This document shows, in pieces, positions 14,897-20,417 of a stretch of DNA of 34,497 bases (within the stretch, counting starts at the first letter, position 1; each line of letters opens with the position of its first letter). Where the stretch lies: NCBI GenBank assembly GCA_028718905.1, contig JAQUKV010000015.1, positions 1 to 34,497 on the forward strand, in the 5' to 3' direction. Source of the stretch: Candidatus Peribacteraceae bacterium. GTDB lineage: Bacteria > Patescibacteriota > Gracilibacteria > Peribacterales > Peribacteraceae. The translations under genes were made by a program, and so were the position numbers. The notes beneath the pieces are model-generated. The model did not search any database and had not been told where the DNA came from. It was given only the letters and a program-made list of their open reading frames with translations.

Positions 14897-15004
14897 ATGT
14901 CCGTTCAGACGGTTACCCTTCGGCTCCGCTCAGGGTCTGCGACCTTCGGCGGTTTCCTGTTTTTCCCGTTTAGCGCGGGGCAGGAGCCGATGTGTCTGAA
15001 CTAA
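14897..15004 (+). CDS. Leader ORF A (35 residues)
   Basis: ATG at 14897, TAA at 15002-15004. The C-terminal part (GFLFFPFSAGQEPMCLN) aligns with leader B (GFFFTPYLAGKEPCDLK): Gly-Phe-x-Phe, Pro-Phe/Tyr, Ala-Gly-Lys/Gln-Glu-Pro, Cys and Leu are shared and both end at TAA at the same point of the RNA fold. Gly and Pro codons differ at silent positions (GGT/GGC, CCG/CCC), which supports conservation of the peptide itself. Residues 7-14 (TLRLRSGS) come from a copy of the dispersed palindrome at 14915-14936. Without them the length would be about the same as leader B. Proposed role: cis-acting leader peptide for the gene at 15076. Confidence 0.55.
   Translation: MSVQTVTLRLRSGSATFGGFLFFPFSAGQEPMCLN
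14915..14936. repeat. Dispersed palindromic repeat, copy 2, inside leader ORF A
   Basis: ACCCT-TCGGCTCCGCTC-AGGGT. It is in frame with leader ORF A and lengthens it by about 7-8 residues. Confidence 0.6.
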
Positions 15005-15065
15005 GAAATTTCCTTCAGACGGTCGGAGCCTTCCCCAAGCGGCGGAGGGGTGTATTTCTTTTTCC
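14977..15065 (+). promoter_or_regulatory. Module A: hairpin with competing 3' segment (putative attenuator)
   Basis: GGGGCAGG (14977-14984) pairs with CCTTCCCC (15029-15036) with one mismatch. AG opposite AG (14985-14986/15027-15028) gives tandem G-A pairs. CCGA/TCGG (14987-14990/15023-15026) and GTCTGAA/TTCAGAC (14994-15000/15014-15020) complete a long hairpin. The leader stop codon lies at the 5' edge of the apical loop. The 3' strand CCCC (15033-15036) could instead pair with GGGG (15047-15050) after AAGCGG, before a T-rich tract. This terminator alternative is weak compared with modules B-E. The ATG at 15076 follows without a ribosome site. Confidence 0.6.
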
Positions 15066-15075
15066 TTATTTTCAA

Positions 15076-15384
15076 ATGATCTCTTCAGCGTTACCCGAAT
15101 TGCCTGCTCGCGATGTGCGTTGCTCCGCAACGCTCGATGAGGCGCTCTCACAGTTGTATCACACTGGTCAGGTACTGACGATTGGCAAGCAGGCCTATTC
15201 GGATTTTCGTTCTGCAATGATTGCCGTGCTTAATCGCAGTCCTTCCGCTCGTACGGCGATTGCAGCTCGCGTCTCCCGGGCATTGGGGGATATCTATCGT
15301 GTTTCCACCGAGGTGGATCGTCAGTTGTGGGGATGGGTACGCTCGGTCCACGGGAGCGGCCAAAGGAACGGGCACGCGCATTGA
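15076..15384 (+). CDS. Small orphan protein a of the leader-controlled cluster
   Basis: 102 residues, family not recognised. The first ~15 residues are polar and Pro-containing. The rest is predicted helical (LDEALSQLYHTGQVLTIG, YSDFRSAMIAVLNRS, TAIAARVSRALGDIYRVSTEVDRQLWGWVRSV). There is no signal peptide, membrane span or metal motif. It resembles the neighbours b, c and d in size and plan: a loose N-terminus, then a terminal helix with spaced Leu/Ile/Val and Arg. The start at 15076 follows the attenuator-like leader; an earlier ATG in this frame (14992) lies inside the hairpin and is unlikely. The last codons overlap the -35 of the next module. Confidence 0.6.
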   Translation: MISSALPELPARDVRCSATLDEALSQLYHTGQVLTIGKQAYSDFRSAMIAVLNRSPSARTAIAARVSRALGDIYRVSTEVDRQLWGWVRSVHGSGQRNGHAH

Positions 15385-15408
15385 CTTCAGCAGCTTTCGC
15401 TCTACAAT
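15381..15408 (+). promoter_or_regulatory. Promoter of module B, TTGACT-N16-TACAAT
   Basis: -35 15381-15386 (overlapping the stop of gene a), -10 15403-15408; both match consensus at 5 of 6 positions. The leader B ATG is 12 nt after the -10. Confidence 0.7.
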
Positions 15409-15420
15409 TTTCTTTGTCTC

Positions 15421-15501
15421 ATGGCGCAGCGCCAATCCAACTTCTACGGCTTCTTCTTTACCCCCTATCTTGCGGGGAAGGAGCCGTGTGATCTGAAGTA
15501 A
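15421..15501 (+). CDS. Leader ORF B (26 residues)
   Basis: ATG at 15421 to TAA at 15499-15501. The peptide contains SNFYGFFFTPYLAGKEPC. Its last nine codons form the 5' strand of the module B hairpin, and the stop codon lies at the apical loop exactly as in leader A. The start has almost no 5' UTR (about 5 nt). The shared peptide pattern with leaders A and C suggests a true coding function, probably cis-acting control of the gene at 15578. Confidence 0.6.
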   Translation: MAQRQSNFYGFFFTPYLAGKEPCDLK

Positions 15502-15555
15502 TCTTCGTCGACATTCAGATGCATTCGAGCCTTCCCCCAGCGGAAGGTGTTTTTT
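15474..15555 (+). promoter_or_regulatory. Module B: antiterminator hairpin and competing terminator
   Basis: GGGGAAGG (15474-15481) pairs perfectly with CCTTCCCC (15530-15537). AG/AG tandem mismatches follow, then a partly paired zone and ATCTGAA/TTCAGAT (15491-15497/15514-15520). Compared with module A the top pair G-C has become A-T on both sides, a compensatory change. CCTTCC (15530-15535) can instead pair with GGAAGG (15542-15547), giving a 6-bp hairpin followed by TGT6 (15548-15555): an intrinsic terminator. The two folds exclude each other. Leader ORF B ends in the loop, so a translating ribosome would disrupt the first fold and favour the terminator. Confidence 0.72.
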
Positions 15556-15577
15556 ACTTTGATTTCCACATTCTTCC

Positions 15578-15895
15578 ATGAGTCTCGCTGTCCTCTCTCA
15601 TCTGCCCGATCTCTCTCCGTCCCCCGATCCTGTCGAAGACGATGTGCCGGTAGACCGGCTCGGAATGTACTCCGTTGCTGATCCGTCGTTTGTGCGTCAT
15701 GCGGCTGCGGCACTGATGCAGCGTTGCATTCGTCACGATTGCGAAATCGCGCCGCACATCACCGAATCTCTCGGTCTCTGCAATGGCGACCGTCATGCCA
15801 TCGGAATGGCCAATGCCCTTCTTGCGATTGCCGATCTTGAAGAGCGCAGGTCGGTTCTTTGCCGGATGGTCCATGAAATCGTCCGTTTAAAATGA
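15578..15895 (+). CDS. Small orphan protein b of the leader-controlled cluster
   Basis: 105 residues, family not recognised. The N-terminal ~30 residues are Pro/Asp/Ser-rich and probably unstructured. Helices follow (FVRHAAAALMQRCIRHDC, APHITESLGL, AIGMANALLAIADLEERRSVLCRMVHEIV). HITESLGL..ALLAIADLEERRSVL aligns with HITQELSV..GLMALAEQQRQRAMSV of protein c, so b and c look like diverged paralogues. Three Cys are present with no metal-site spacing. It lies 22 nt past the module B terminator and 28 nt before gene c, so b and c probably share a transcript. Confidence 0.62.
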   Translation: MSLAVLSHLPDLSPSPDPVEDDVPVDRLGMYSVADPSFVRHAAAALMQRCIRHDCEIAPHITESLGLCNGDRHAIGMANALLAIADLEERRSVLCRMVHEIVRLK

Positions 15896-15923
15896 TATAT
15901 TTCTTCACTTCCCCCCTTCATAT

Positions 15924-16202
15924 ATGGCAACCGTTCCCGAATCCGCCGTTGCGCATTCCGTTCCCGAATCCGCAGTGACCGGACCAATGCCCGAAAATCC
16001 CCATATGGCTGAAATGTCCAGAAGATTTGCCGCGCGGTGCGCGAAAGGCGCGACTGCCCTCTCGCGACACATCACGCAGGAGCTTTCCGTTGATGATCCG
16101 ACGGACGCCGACAAGGTGTACCGGGGACTCATGGCCCTTGCCGAGCAGCAGCGGCAACGAGCGATGAGCGTCTTCATGAATGCGGTTCAATTCGGCGTGT
16201 AG
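15924..16202 (+). CDS. Small orphan protein c of the leader-controlled cluster
   Basis: 92 residues, family not recognised. The N-terminus carries a short internal repeat, VPESAVAHSVPESAVTG, likely disordered. The helical part (MSRRFAARCAKGATALSRHITQEL, DADKVYRGLMALAEQQRQRAMSVFMNAV) aligns with protein b. It has no leader module of its own and probably depends on the module B promoter. T6 at 16209-16214 shortly after its stop could contribute to termination, though no strong stem precedes it. Confidence 0.6.
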   Translation: MATVPESAVAHSVPESAVTGPMPENPHMAEMSRRFAARCAKGATALSRHITQELSVDDPTDADKVYRGLMALAEQQRQRAMSVFMNAVQFGV

Positions 16203-16264
16203 ATCGCCTTTTTTGCACCTCTCTGTCACAGGGGAATTTGCTGGATTGCCGGTCAGTCCGGCGC

Positions 16265-16270
16265 TACAGT
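16265..16270 (+). promoter_or_regulatory. Possible -10 (TACAGT) of module C
   Basis: TACAGT ends 9 nt before the TTG proposed as the leader C start, the same geometry as modules A and D. No good -35 stands 16-18 nt upstream; a GCCGG-TCAGT-CCGGC hairpin occupies that region. Weak call. Confidence 0.3.
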
Positions 16271-16279
16271 GGCCTCACT

Positions 16280-16351
16280 TTGGCTCATCGGTTGATGATC
16301 TCTGGCAGCAACTTCACTCCGCCGCGTGCGGGGGAGGTGCTGCCTGCGTAA
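16280..16351 (+). CDS. Leader ORF C (23 residues, TTG start; or 18 from ATG 16295)
   Basis: From TTG the peptide starts MAHR (leader B starts MAQR) and continues GSNFTPPRAGEVLPA to TAA at 16349-16351. Leader B has SNF..TP..AG....L. at matching places. The shared Ser is AGC here and TCC in B, so the residue is kept with an unrelated codon. The stop codon again falls inside the hairpin. The start choice (TTG 16280 or ATG 16295) is uncertain. Confidence 0.45.
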   Translation: MAHRLMISGSNFTPPRAGEVLPA

Positions 16352-16418
16352 ACTCTTTTTAGAGTCTTAGCGGGGCACCTGCCCCCAAGCGGATATCCGG
16401 GACCCCCCGGATTTTTTT
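16330..16418 (+). promoter_or_regulatory. Module C: hairpin followed by terminator
   Basis: GGGGG-A-GGTGC (16330-16340) pairs with GCACC-TG-CCCCC (16376-16386); inside is ACTCT/AGAGT (16352-16356/16361-16365). Immediately after comes AAGCGG, as in modules A and D. A strong terminator follows: ATCCGGG (16395-16401) with CCCGGAT (16406-16412) and T7. Unlike B, D and E the terminator stem here does not reuse the C-rich strand, so mutual exclusion is less direct. The gene d ATG is 32 nt past the T-run, with no promoter in between. Confidence 0.6.
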
Positions 16419-16449
16419 GTATTTTGTTTCCCCATTTCTCCCTCTCCCC

Positions 16450-16773
16450 ATGGGTTCCATCAATTCCTCGTCGCAGAATCTCTCCGAAAACCGGTCTCTC
16501 TCTGAAAATCATCAGCATGATGCCGTTGAAGAATTTCGTCGGGACGTGCGTTCATTCCTTTGCAGTATTGGCCTGGAGGGGGTCCGGAAAATCGGATCCG
16601 CCCACCTCTTCCGCGACGGCTTTCAGGCGGAAGCCTGCATGAGTGCCGACTCTGCCGAACGGCACCTTCTTGACCTGTACGCGGATGCCCGCCGTCGCCG
16701 CGGCAAGATTCGGCAGGTCGTGTGTCGTGCAATTGCCGGTGGTCTCACCGGAAAACATTCTATGCTACGATGA
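16450..16773 (+). CDS. Small orphan protein d of the leader-controlled cluster
   Basis: 107 residues, family not recognised. The first 25 are Ser/Asn/Glu-rich with a repeat (LSENRSLSENH). Helices follow (VEEFRRDVRSFLCSIGLEGVRKIG, SAERHLLDLYADARRRRGKIRQVVCRAIAGG). The strongly basic final helix is reminiscent of nucleic-acid-binding or ribosome-associated proteins, an inference only. The start at ATG 16450 follows the pyrimidine-rich stretch after terminator C; an earlier ATG at 16417 is inside the T-run and unlikely. It ends 19 nt before the SLH protein gene. Confidence 0.6.
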   Translation: MGSINSSSQNLSENRSLSENHQHDAVEEFRRDVRSFLCSIGLEGVRKIGSAHLFRDGFQAEACMSADSAERHLLDLYADARRRRGKIRQVVCRAIAGGLTGKHSMLR

Positions 16774-16792
16774 TGCCTCTTTCCGTTCTACT

Positions 16793-18541
16793 ATGCGTTA
16801 TTTGCCCTCCATTGCCATCGTTTTCCTCCCGCTCGTCGCGCTCGCCGCGTACGACACCGCACATCTTCCCTACACCGACGCACCGGGTGACCGCGTGACG
16901 GCGGTTGCGGTGAGCCTGCTCACGGAAGAGGGCATACTGCAGGGCTATCCGGATGGCACCTTCCGCCCCGATCAGCCGGTAAACCGCGCGGAGTTTCTGA
17001 AGCTTGCCATGCGCGCGAGCGCGGCGGAAGTCATTCCTCCGGTGGATACCGCCTGCTTTCCTGATATTGATCCGGCTGCATGGTATGCATCGTTTGTTTG
17101 TGCGGCCAAGCGCGACGGTCTCATTGCAGGCGATGCTTTGGATGGCATCGATGCGTCCCAGTGGCGCTTTCATCCGTCGCGCACAGTCAACTATGCCGAA
17201 GCGGCGAAGATCCTCATGCGCACGTTCGGCATTGCCGAACTTCCGGTGAAAGCAAACGTATGGTACGCACCGTTTCTTGCGACCGCGGAGGCTGAAGGAA
17301 TCGAGCTCCCCGGTGTTCATCCGTCCGATGCACTCACGCGCGGCGAAGTGGCACAACTGGCAGCCTCATTCCTGGCATGGGATCGCGGGGAGCTCGCTCA
17401 GCTCCGCGCCGCGCAGGAGGGACGGGCGTTCTCATCCGCGTCATCGGTTTCCTGCGATCCCTTTGTCTGTCCCGACGGAACCAGCCAACCGTCGTGCACT
17501 TCGGACGGTCATCCGATCGCGTACTTCGCCGATCCGTGTCTCACACATCAGGTCCGTTCTTCCTCGTCGTCCTCTGTTTCTTCTGCTTCCTCTCTTTCCT
17601 CTGCCTCTTCCGTCTCCTACGATCCCGGGCCGGATTTTTCGCAGAGAGCTTCCTTCCTGCGTCTCGGAACGACGTCGCCGATCCTCGGTGCCGCCAAGAT
17701 CTTCAATAATTCGGAGCCGTTCACCGTGGACGATATTTCCGTCACGTTCACCGGCACCGTGCCCTCCGTGGATCAGGTGCGTTTGTACGCCACGGCAGAC
17801 GGCCGGTATCTGGGCGGGGCCAGCCGCAATTCCGATGATCCCTCCACCTTCACGCTCCATATCGCCAGCGGCATCCTCTCCGTTGCGCGTCGCATAGAGG
17901 TGTCGGTATACGCGCGGGTCATCACACGGGGCTTCGATCAGGGCGGAGAGAGCGGCGAGGCCGTACAGATCGATCATTTCTTCATCGAAGGTCGCGGAGA
18001 CTGGAGCACCCGGCGCTACAACCAGTCGACAACCGATACCTATCAGACCTTTGAGACGGCGCGCTCCACGTTCGCTGAAATCACGAATGCCGGCCCGACG
18101 GAGGATGCGCTGGTGGGTGGGATCGGTCGTACGATCGGGCAGTGGAGGCTCGCAGGCGTGCGTGGCGACGGCAGTGCGGATTTGAAGGTGACTGATGCGG
18201 TTTTCTCACTCGGCGTCAGCGGAGGGGTTACTCTCGCGAATGTCACGCTGGGAGCGGACGGATCATCGGATCGTTCCGACTGTGTTGTCTCCGGCGATGC
18301 CATCACCTGCGCGGCCATTTCCGAGAGTGTCGGTACCGTCGCCGGTGCGACGCGTATTCTGACCCTGCGCGGTGACATCACCGTTCCAGCCTCTTCCCAG
18401 AGCGCGGGATTACAGATCTCACTCACGCCGGCGGGGTCCGCCGCTTCCGCCGGTGCGCTCACGTGGACCGACGGCACGACGAGCTTCTCGTGGGTGCCGT
18501 TCGACGAGTCGCAGCTTCGGGGAACGTTCTACCGGTTCTAG
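16793..18541 (+). CDS. Secreted SLH-domain surface protein
   Basis: 582 residues. A signal peptide (MRYLPSIAIVFLPLVALAAY, cut near 18-19) precedes three S-layer homology repeats at about 22-80, 80-150 and 155-205. They show the usual pattern, e.g. EEGILQGYPDGTFRPDQPVNRAEFLKLAM and FPDIDPAAWYASFVCAAKRDGLI. SLH domains tie proteins to cell-wall polymers. A short Cys-containing segment (SCDPFVCPDGTSQPSC), reminiscent of a Kazal-like fragment, and a Ser-rich linker (SSSSSSVSSASS) follow. The C-terminal ~300 residues are beta-rich with Ser/Thr/Gly bias and may form Ig-like modules. The start is set by the signal peptide; the frame is open 50 codons further upstream into gene d. Probably a surface or S-layer-associated protein. 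Confidence 0.82.
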   Translation: MRYLPSIAIVFLPLVALAAYDTAHLPYTDAPGDRVTAVAVSLLTEEGILQGYPDGTFRPDQPVNRAEFLKLAMRASAAEVIPPVDTACFPDIDPAAWYASFVCAAKRDGLIAGDALDGIDASQWRFHPSRTVNYAEAAKILMRTFGIAELPVKANVWYAPFLATAEAEGIELPGVHPSDALTRGEVAQLAASFLAWDRGELAQLRAAQEGRAFSSASSVSCDPFVCPDGTSQPSCTSDGHPIAYFADPCLTHQVRSSSSSSVSSASSLSSASSVSYDPGPDFSQRASFLRLGTTSPILGAAKIFNNSEPFTVDDISVTFTGTVPSVDQVRLYATADGRYLGGASRNSDDPSTFTLHIASGILSVARRIEVSVYARVITRGFDQGGESGEAVQIDHFFIEGRGDWSTRRYNQSTTDTYQTFETARSTFAEITNAGPTEDALVGGIGRTIGQWRLAGVRGDGSADLKVTDAVFSLGVSGGVTLANVTLGADGSSDRSDCVVSGDAITCAAISESVGTVAGATRILTLRGDITVPASSQSAGLQISLTPAGSAASAGALTWTDGTTSFSWVPFDESQLRGTFYRF

Positions 18542-18618
18542 GGTGAGCAAATTTCGTTTTGATTGAGATTTTTGGTTCAATTAGCCACTCTATTGAAGTA
18601 CGTGCTAACCCAAAATAT

Positions 18619-18646
18619 TTGACAAAACAAGAAAAATATTTATTAT
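18619..18646 (+). promoter_or_regulatory. Promoter TTGACA-N16-TATTAT for the TrmB-like regulator
   Basis: Perfect -35 (18619-18624), -10 TATTAT (18641-18646). The -10 overlaps the first in-frame ATG (18645), so translation must start at the next one, 7 nt after the -10: a leaderless mRNA. Confidence 0.75.
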
Positions 18647-18653
18647 GCATATA

Positions 18654-19409
18654 ATGAACATTTGGCATTATCTCCGGAATGCATTGGGTGATTTGGGGCT
18701 GACTGAAGGGGAAGCGGATGTCTTTCTGCTTCTGCATCAATCGGATGCACCGATGACAGCCGAGCACATCAGGCACGCATCCGCATTAAGCACGTCTGGC
18801 GCCTACAAGGTCATTCGTTCTCTGCTCGACAAGGAATTCGTTCTTCCTATGAAAGAACGGGGTGCTGCGGAGTACGCGGCGATTTCTCTTGATCAAGTTG
18901 CGAAGAAGCTGGGGGCAAAGAGTCGCCAATTCGTTCGCATATCCGAAAAACTTACAGAATTGAACAGTCTTTCTAGCCTCTCTCCTGATGCGGATATTTT
19001 CGAAGGCAATGCCCTCACGGATTACTACCTCAATCTTCCGTCGAAGATTAACGATTTCATTTGGTGCGTGGGTTCGTTTGCGGCGGTGATGAATTTTTTC
19101 GGCCCCGCGGTGGAACGGGATTTCATCCAATCGCGCATCAAGAAGGGCAAGCATGCCGATGCCGTGATCTTTGATGATTCACTTTTCTCGAAAGAGTTGG
19201 CTGGAAGAGATATCGGTGAAAAGAGAGAAACGCGATTGATCCCGCACAGTCATTATCCGATGGAATTCAGTTACCTCTTTGGTAACACCTGTCTGGATTT
19301 CTACAAAGATGCGGACAATCGGGTGCAGGTGCTTAAAACCGAATCACCCGAACTCGCTCGGGCTCGTTTGATTCAGTACCAAACCCTCTGGAATTCCACT
19401 GCGAGGTAG
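18654..19409 (+). CDS. TrmB-like winged-helix transcriptional regulator
   Basis: 251 residues. The N-terminal ~75 form a winged helix-turn-helix of the TrmB type: LRNALGDLGLTEGEADVFLLLHQ, then MTAEHIRHASALSTSGAYKVIRSLLDKEFV with the recognition helix, and a wing (MKERGAAEYAAI). A coiled linker (AKKLGAKSRQFVRISEKLTELNSL) leads to a C-terminal effector-like domain with mixed strands and helices. TrmB regulators are common in archaea and in CPR bacteria; the ligand here is unknown. Base composition is AT-richer than the SLH gene before it. The ATG at 18654 was chosen because the earlier ATG lies in the -10 box. Confidence 0.8.
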   Translation: MNIWHYLRNALGDLGLTEGEADVFLLLHQSDAPMTAEHIRHASALSTSGAYKVIRSLLDKEFVLPMKERGAAEYAAISLDQVAKKLGAKSRQFVRISEKLTELNSLSSLSPDADIFEGNALTDYYLNLPSKINDFIWCVGSFAAVMNFFGPAVERDFIQSRIKKGKHADAVIFDDSLFSKELAGRDIGEKRETRLIPHSHYPMEFSYLFGNTCLDFYKDADNRVQVLKTESPELARARLIQYQTLWNSTAR

Positions 19410-19427
19410 AAAGTAATTCTTTGCTGT

Positions 19428-19445
19428 ATGGCTTTGAAAAGCCAT
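19428..19445 (+). terminator. Weak hairpin after the TrmB-like gene
   Basis: ATGGCTT-TGAA-AAGCCAT, a perfect 7-bp stem followed by TTATT. This could end the TrmB-like transcript. Confidence 0.4.
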
Positions 19446-19494
19446 TTATTGACGTTATCTGAATATATAGTTCAGAAAGTTTACGGATACAAGA

Positions 19495-20406
19495 ATGCTC
19501 ATACGCTGTGTGTGCCTTCCCCAATTTCCTATGATGACATCCGAAATCCCAACACAGGAAAACACTGGCGGGCCCGTGAAGCTCGTGTCCATGAGCGAAT
19601 TTCTTGAAGACACTCCAAATCAGGGGCCATGGATAATTAACAGAATTGAAACGCTCATGAGTGTCGGTGTGGAGAAAGAAGATGCAACCTATATTGCATC
19701 CAAAGAAGCAATTCCACGCATGGGCGGATCACTGTTCCCTTCCGAACAATCGCATCTTGATGCATTGCGCGAGAAATATCATTTAATTCTTGAACAAACA
19801 GATGCTCCACGAGCCCAGAGAGCGGTCTCGCAGTATTTGAGACTTGATCGACTCGTTGGCCACGGAACTGCATCCGACGCTGCTTGGTTTATCGCTGACG
19901 CAGAGACTGTTTTGAAACAAAGTGGAATTCTTTCCGCTGCGCAGCGTGCCAAATTGGATGAATACTATGCACAGTATCGGGAGCAATCAGACGAGGCAGA
20001 TATTTCCCATGATGAAATATTGCATCAACTTCTGACACACATTACCGATACCTCTCAGCGGTTCTGGAAAGAGGTGGATAGTGGTCGGTGGTTCGGATGC
20101 AATTATCGCGATGCATTTATCGTTGAATTTTTATTGGCGATCGAAAAACACGTTCGACCTTTGTCTGTGGCCGAGAGAACCACTCTTGAGATGCGAAGAG
20201 TGCACGCACGTGCGACATATTTCAGTAGTTACCTGCAAGGCCATAATAGTAATCTTGATGCTGAGAACATCCTTTTTATGGAGCTGCAGCAATCCAAAGG
20301 AGTCACATTGACTGCCGAACAGGAATTTCTTTTGAGGAGCTATCGTGTGAAATATCAATCTCTTATCAAGAATGGCGGTCTTAAAATCGGAGAATCGGCC
20401 CAGTGA
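19495..20406 (+). CDS. Orphan helical protein, unknown function
   Basis: Up to 303 residues, no family recognised. Almost entirely helical and charged, soluble, with no signal peptide or membrane span. Two segments look like repeats of one unit: RIETLMSVGVEKEDATYIASKEAI..LFPSEQSHLDALREKYHLILEQ and DAAWFIADAETVLKQSGILSAAQRAKLDEYYAQYREQ. A third, weaker unit is near DAFIVEFLLAIEKHVRPLSVAERTTLEMRRVHARATYF. GC is lower than in most neighbours, possibly a sign of transfer. The N-terminal 12 residues (MLIRCVCLPQFP) look untypical, so the start may be the ATG at 19531 or 19534. It converges on pcrA 11 nt away. Confidence 0.65.
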   Translation: MLIRCVCLPQFPMMTSEIPTQENTGGPVKLVSMSEFLEDTPNQGPWIINRIETLMSVGVEKEDATYIASKEAIPRMGGSLFPSEQSHLDALREKYHLILEQTDAPRAQRAVSQYLRLDRLVGHGTASDAAWFIADAETVLKQSGILSAAQRAKLDEYYAQYREQSDEADISHDEILHQLLTHITDTSQRFWKEVDSGRWFGCNYRDAFIVEFLLAIEKHVRPLSVAERTTLEMRRVHARATYFSSYLQGHNSNLDAENILFMELQQSKGVTLTAEQEFLLRSYRVKYQSLIKNGGLKIGESAQ

Positions 20407-20417
20407 TTTCCCGCTCT

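Noticed and set aside
14992..15075. Longer N-terminus for gene a from the ATG at 14992
   Set aside because: This segment codes for nothing conserved and lies inside the module A hairpin; the ATG at 15076 fits the position relative to the T-rich tract seen in the other modules.
16209..16214. T-run after gene c as a full terminator
   Set aside because: No clear GC-rich stem immediately precedes the six T.
17560..17620. Serine-rich tract of the SLH gene as a DNA tandem repeat or CRISPR-like array
   Set aside because: It is a degenerate TCC/TCT/GCC codon run encoding a protein linker; units are not conserved and no spacers exist. No CRISPR array was seen anywhere in the window.
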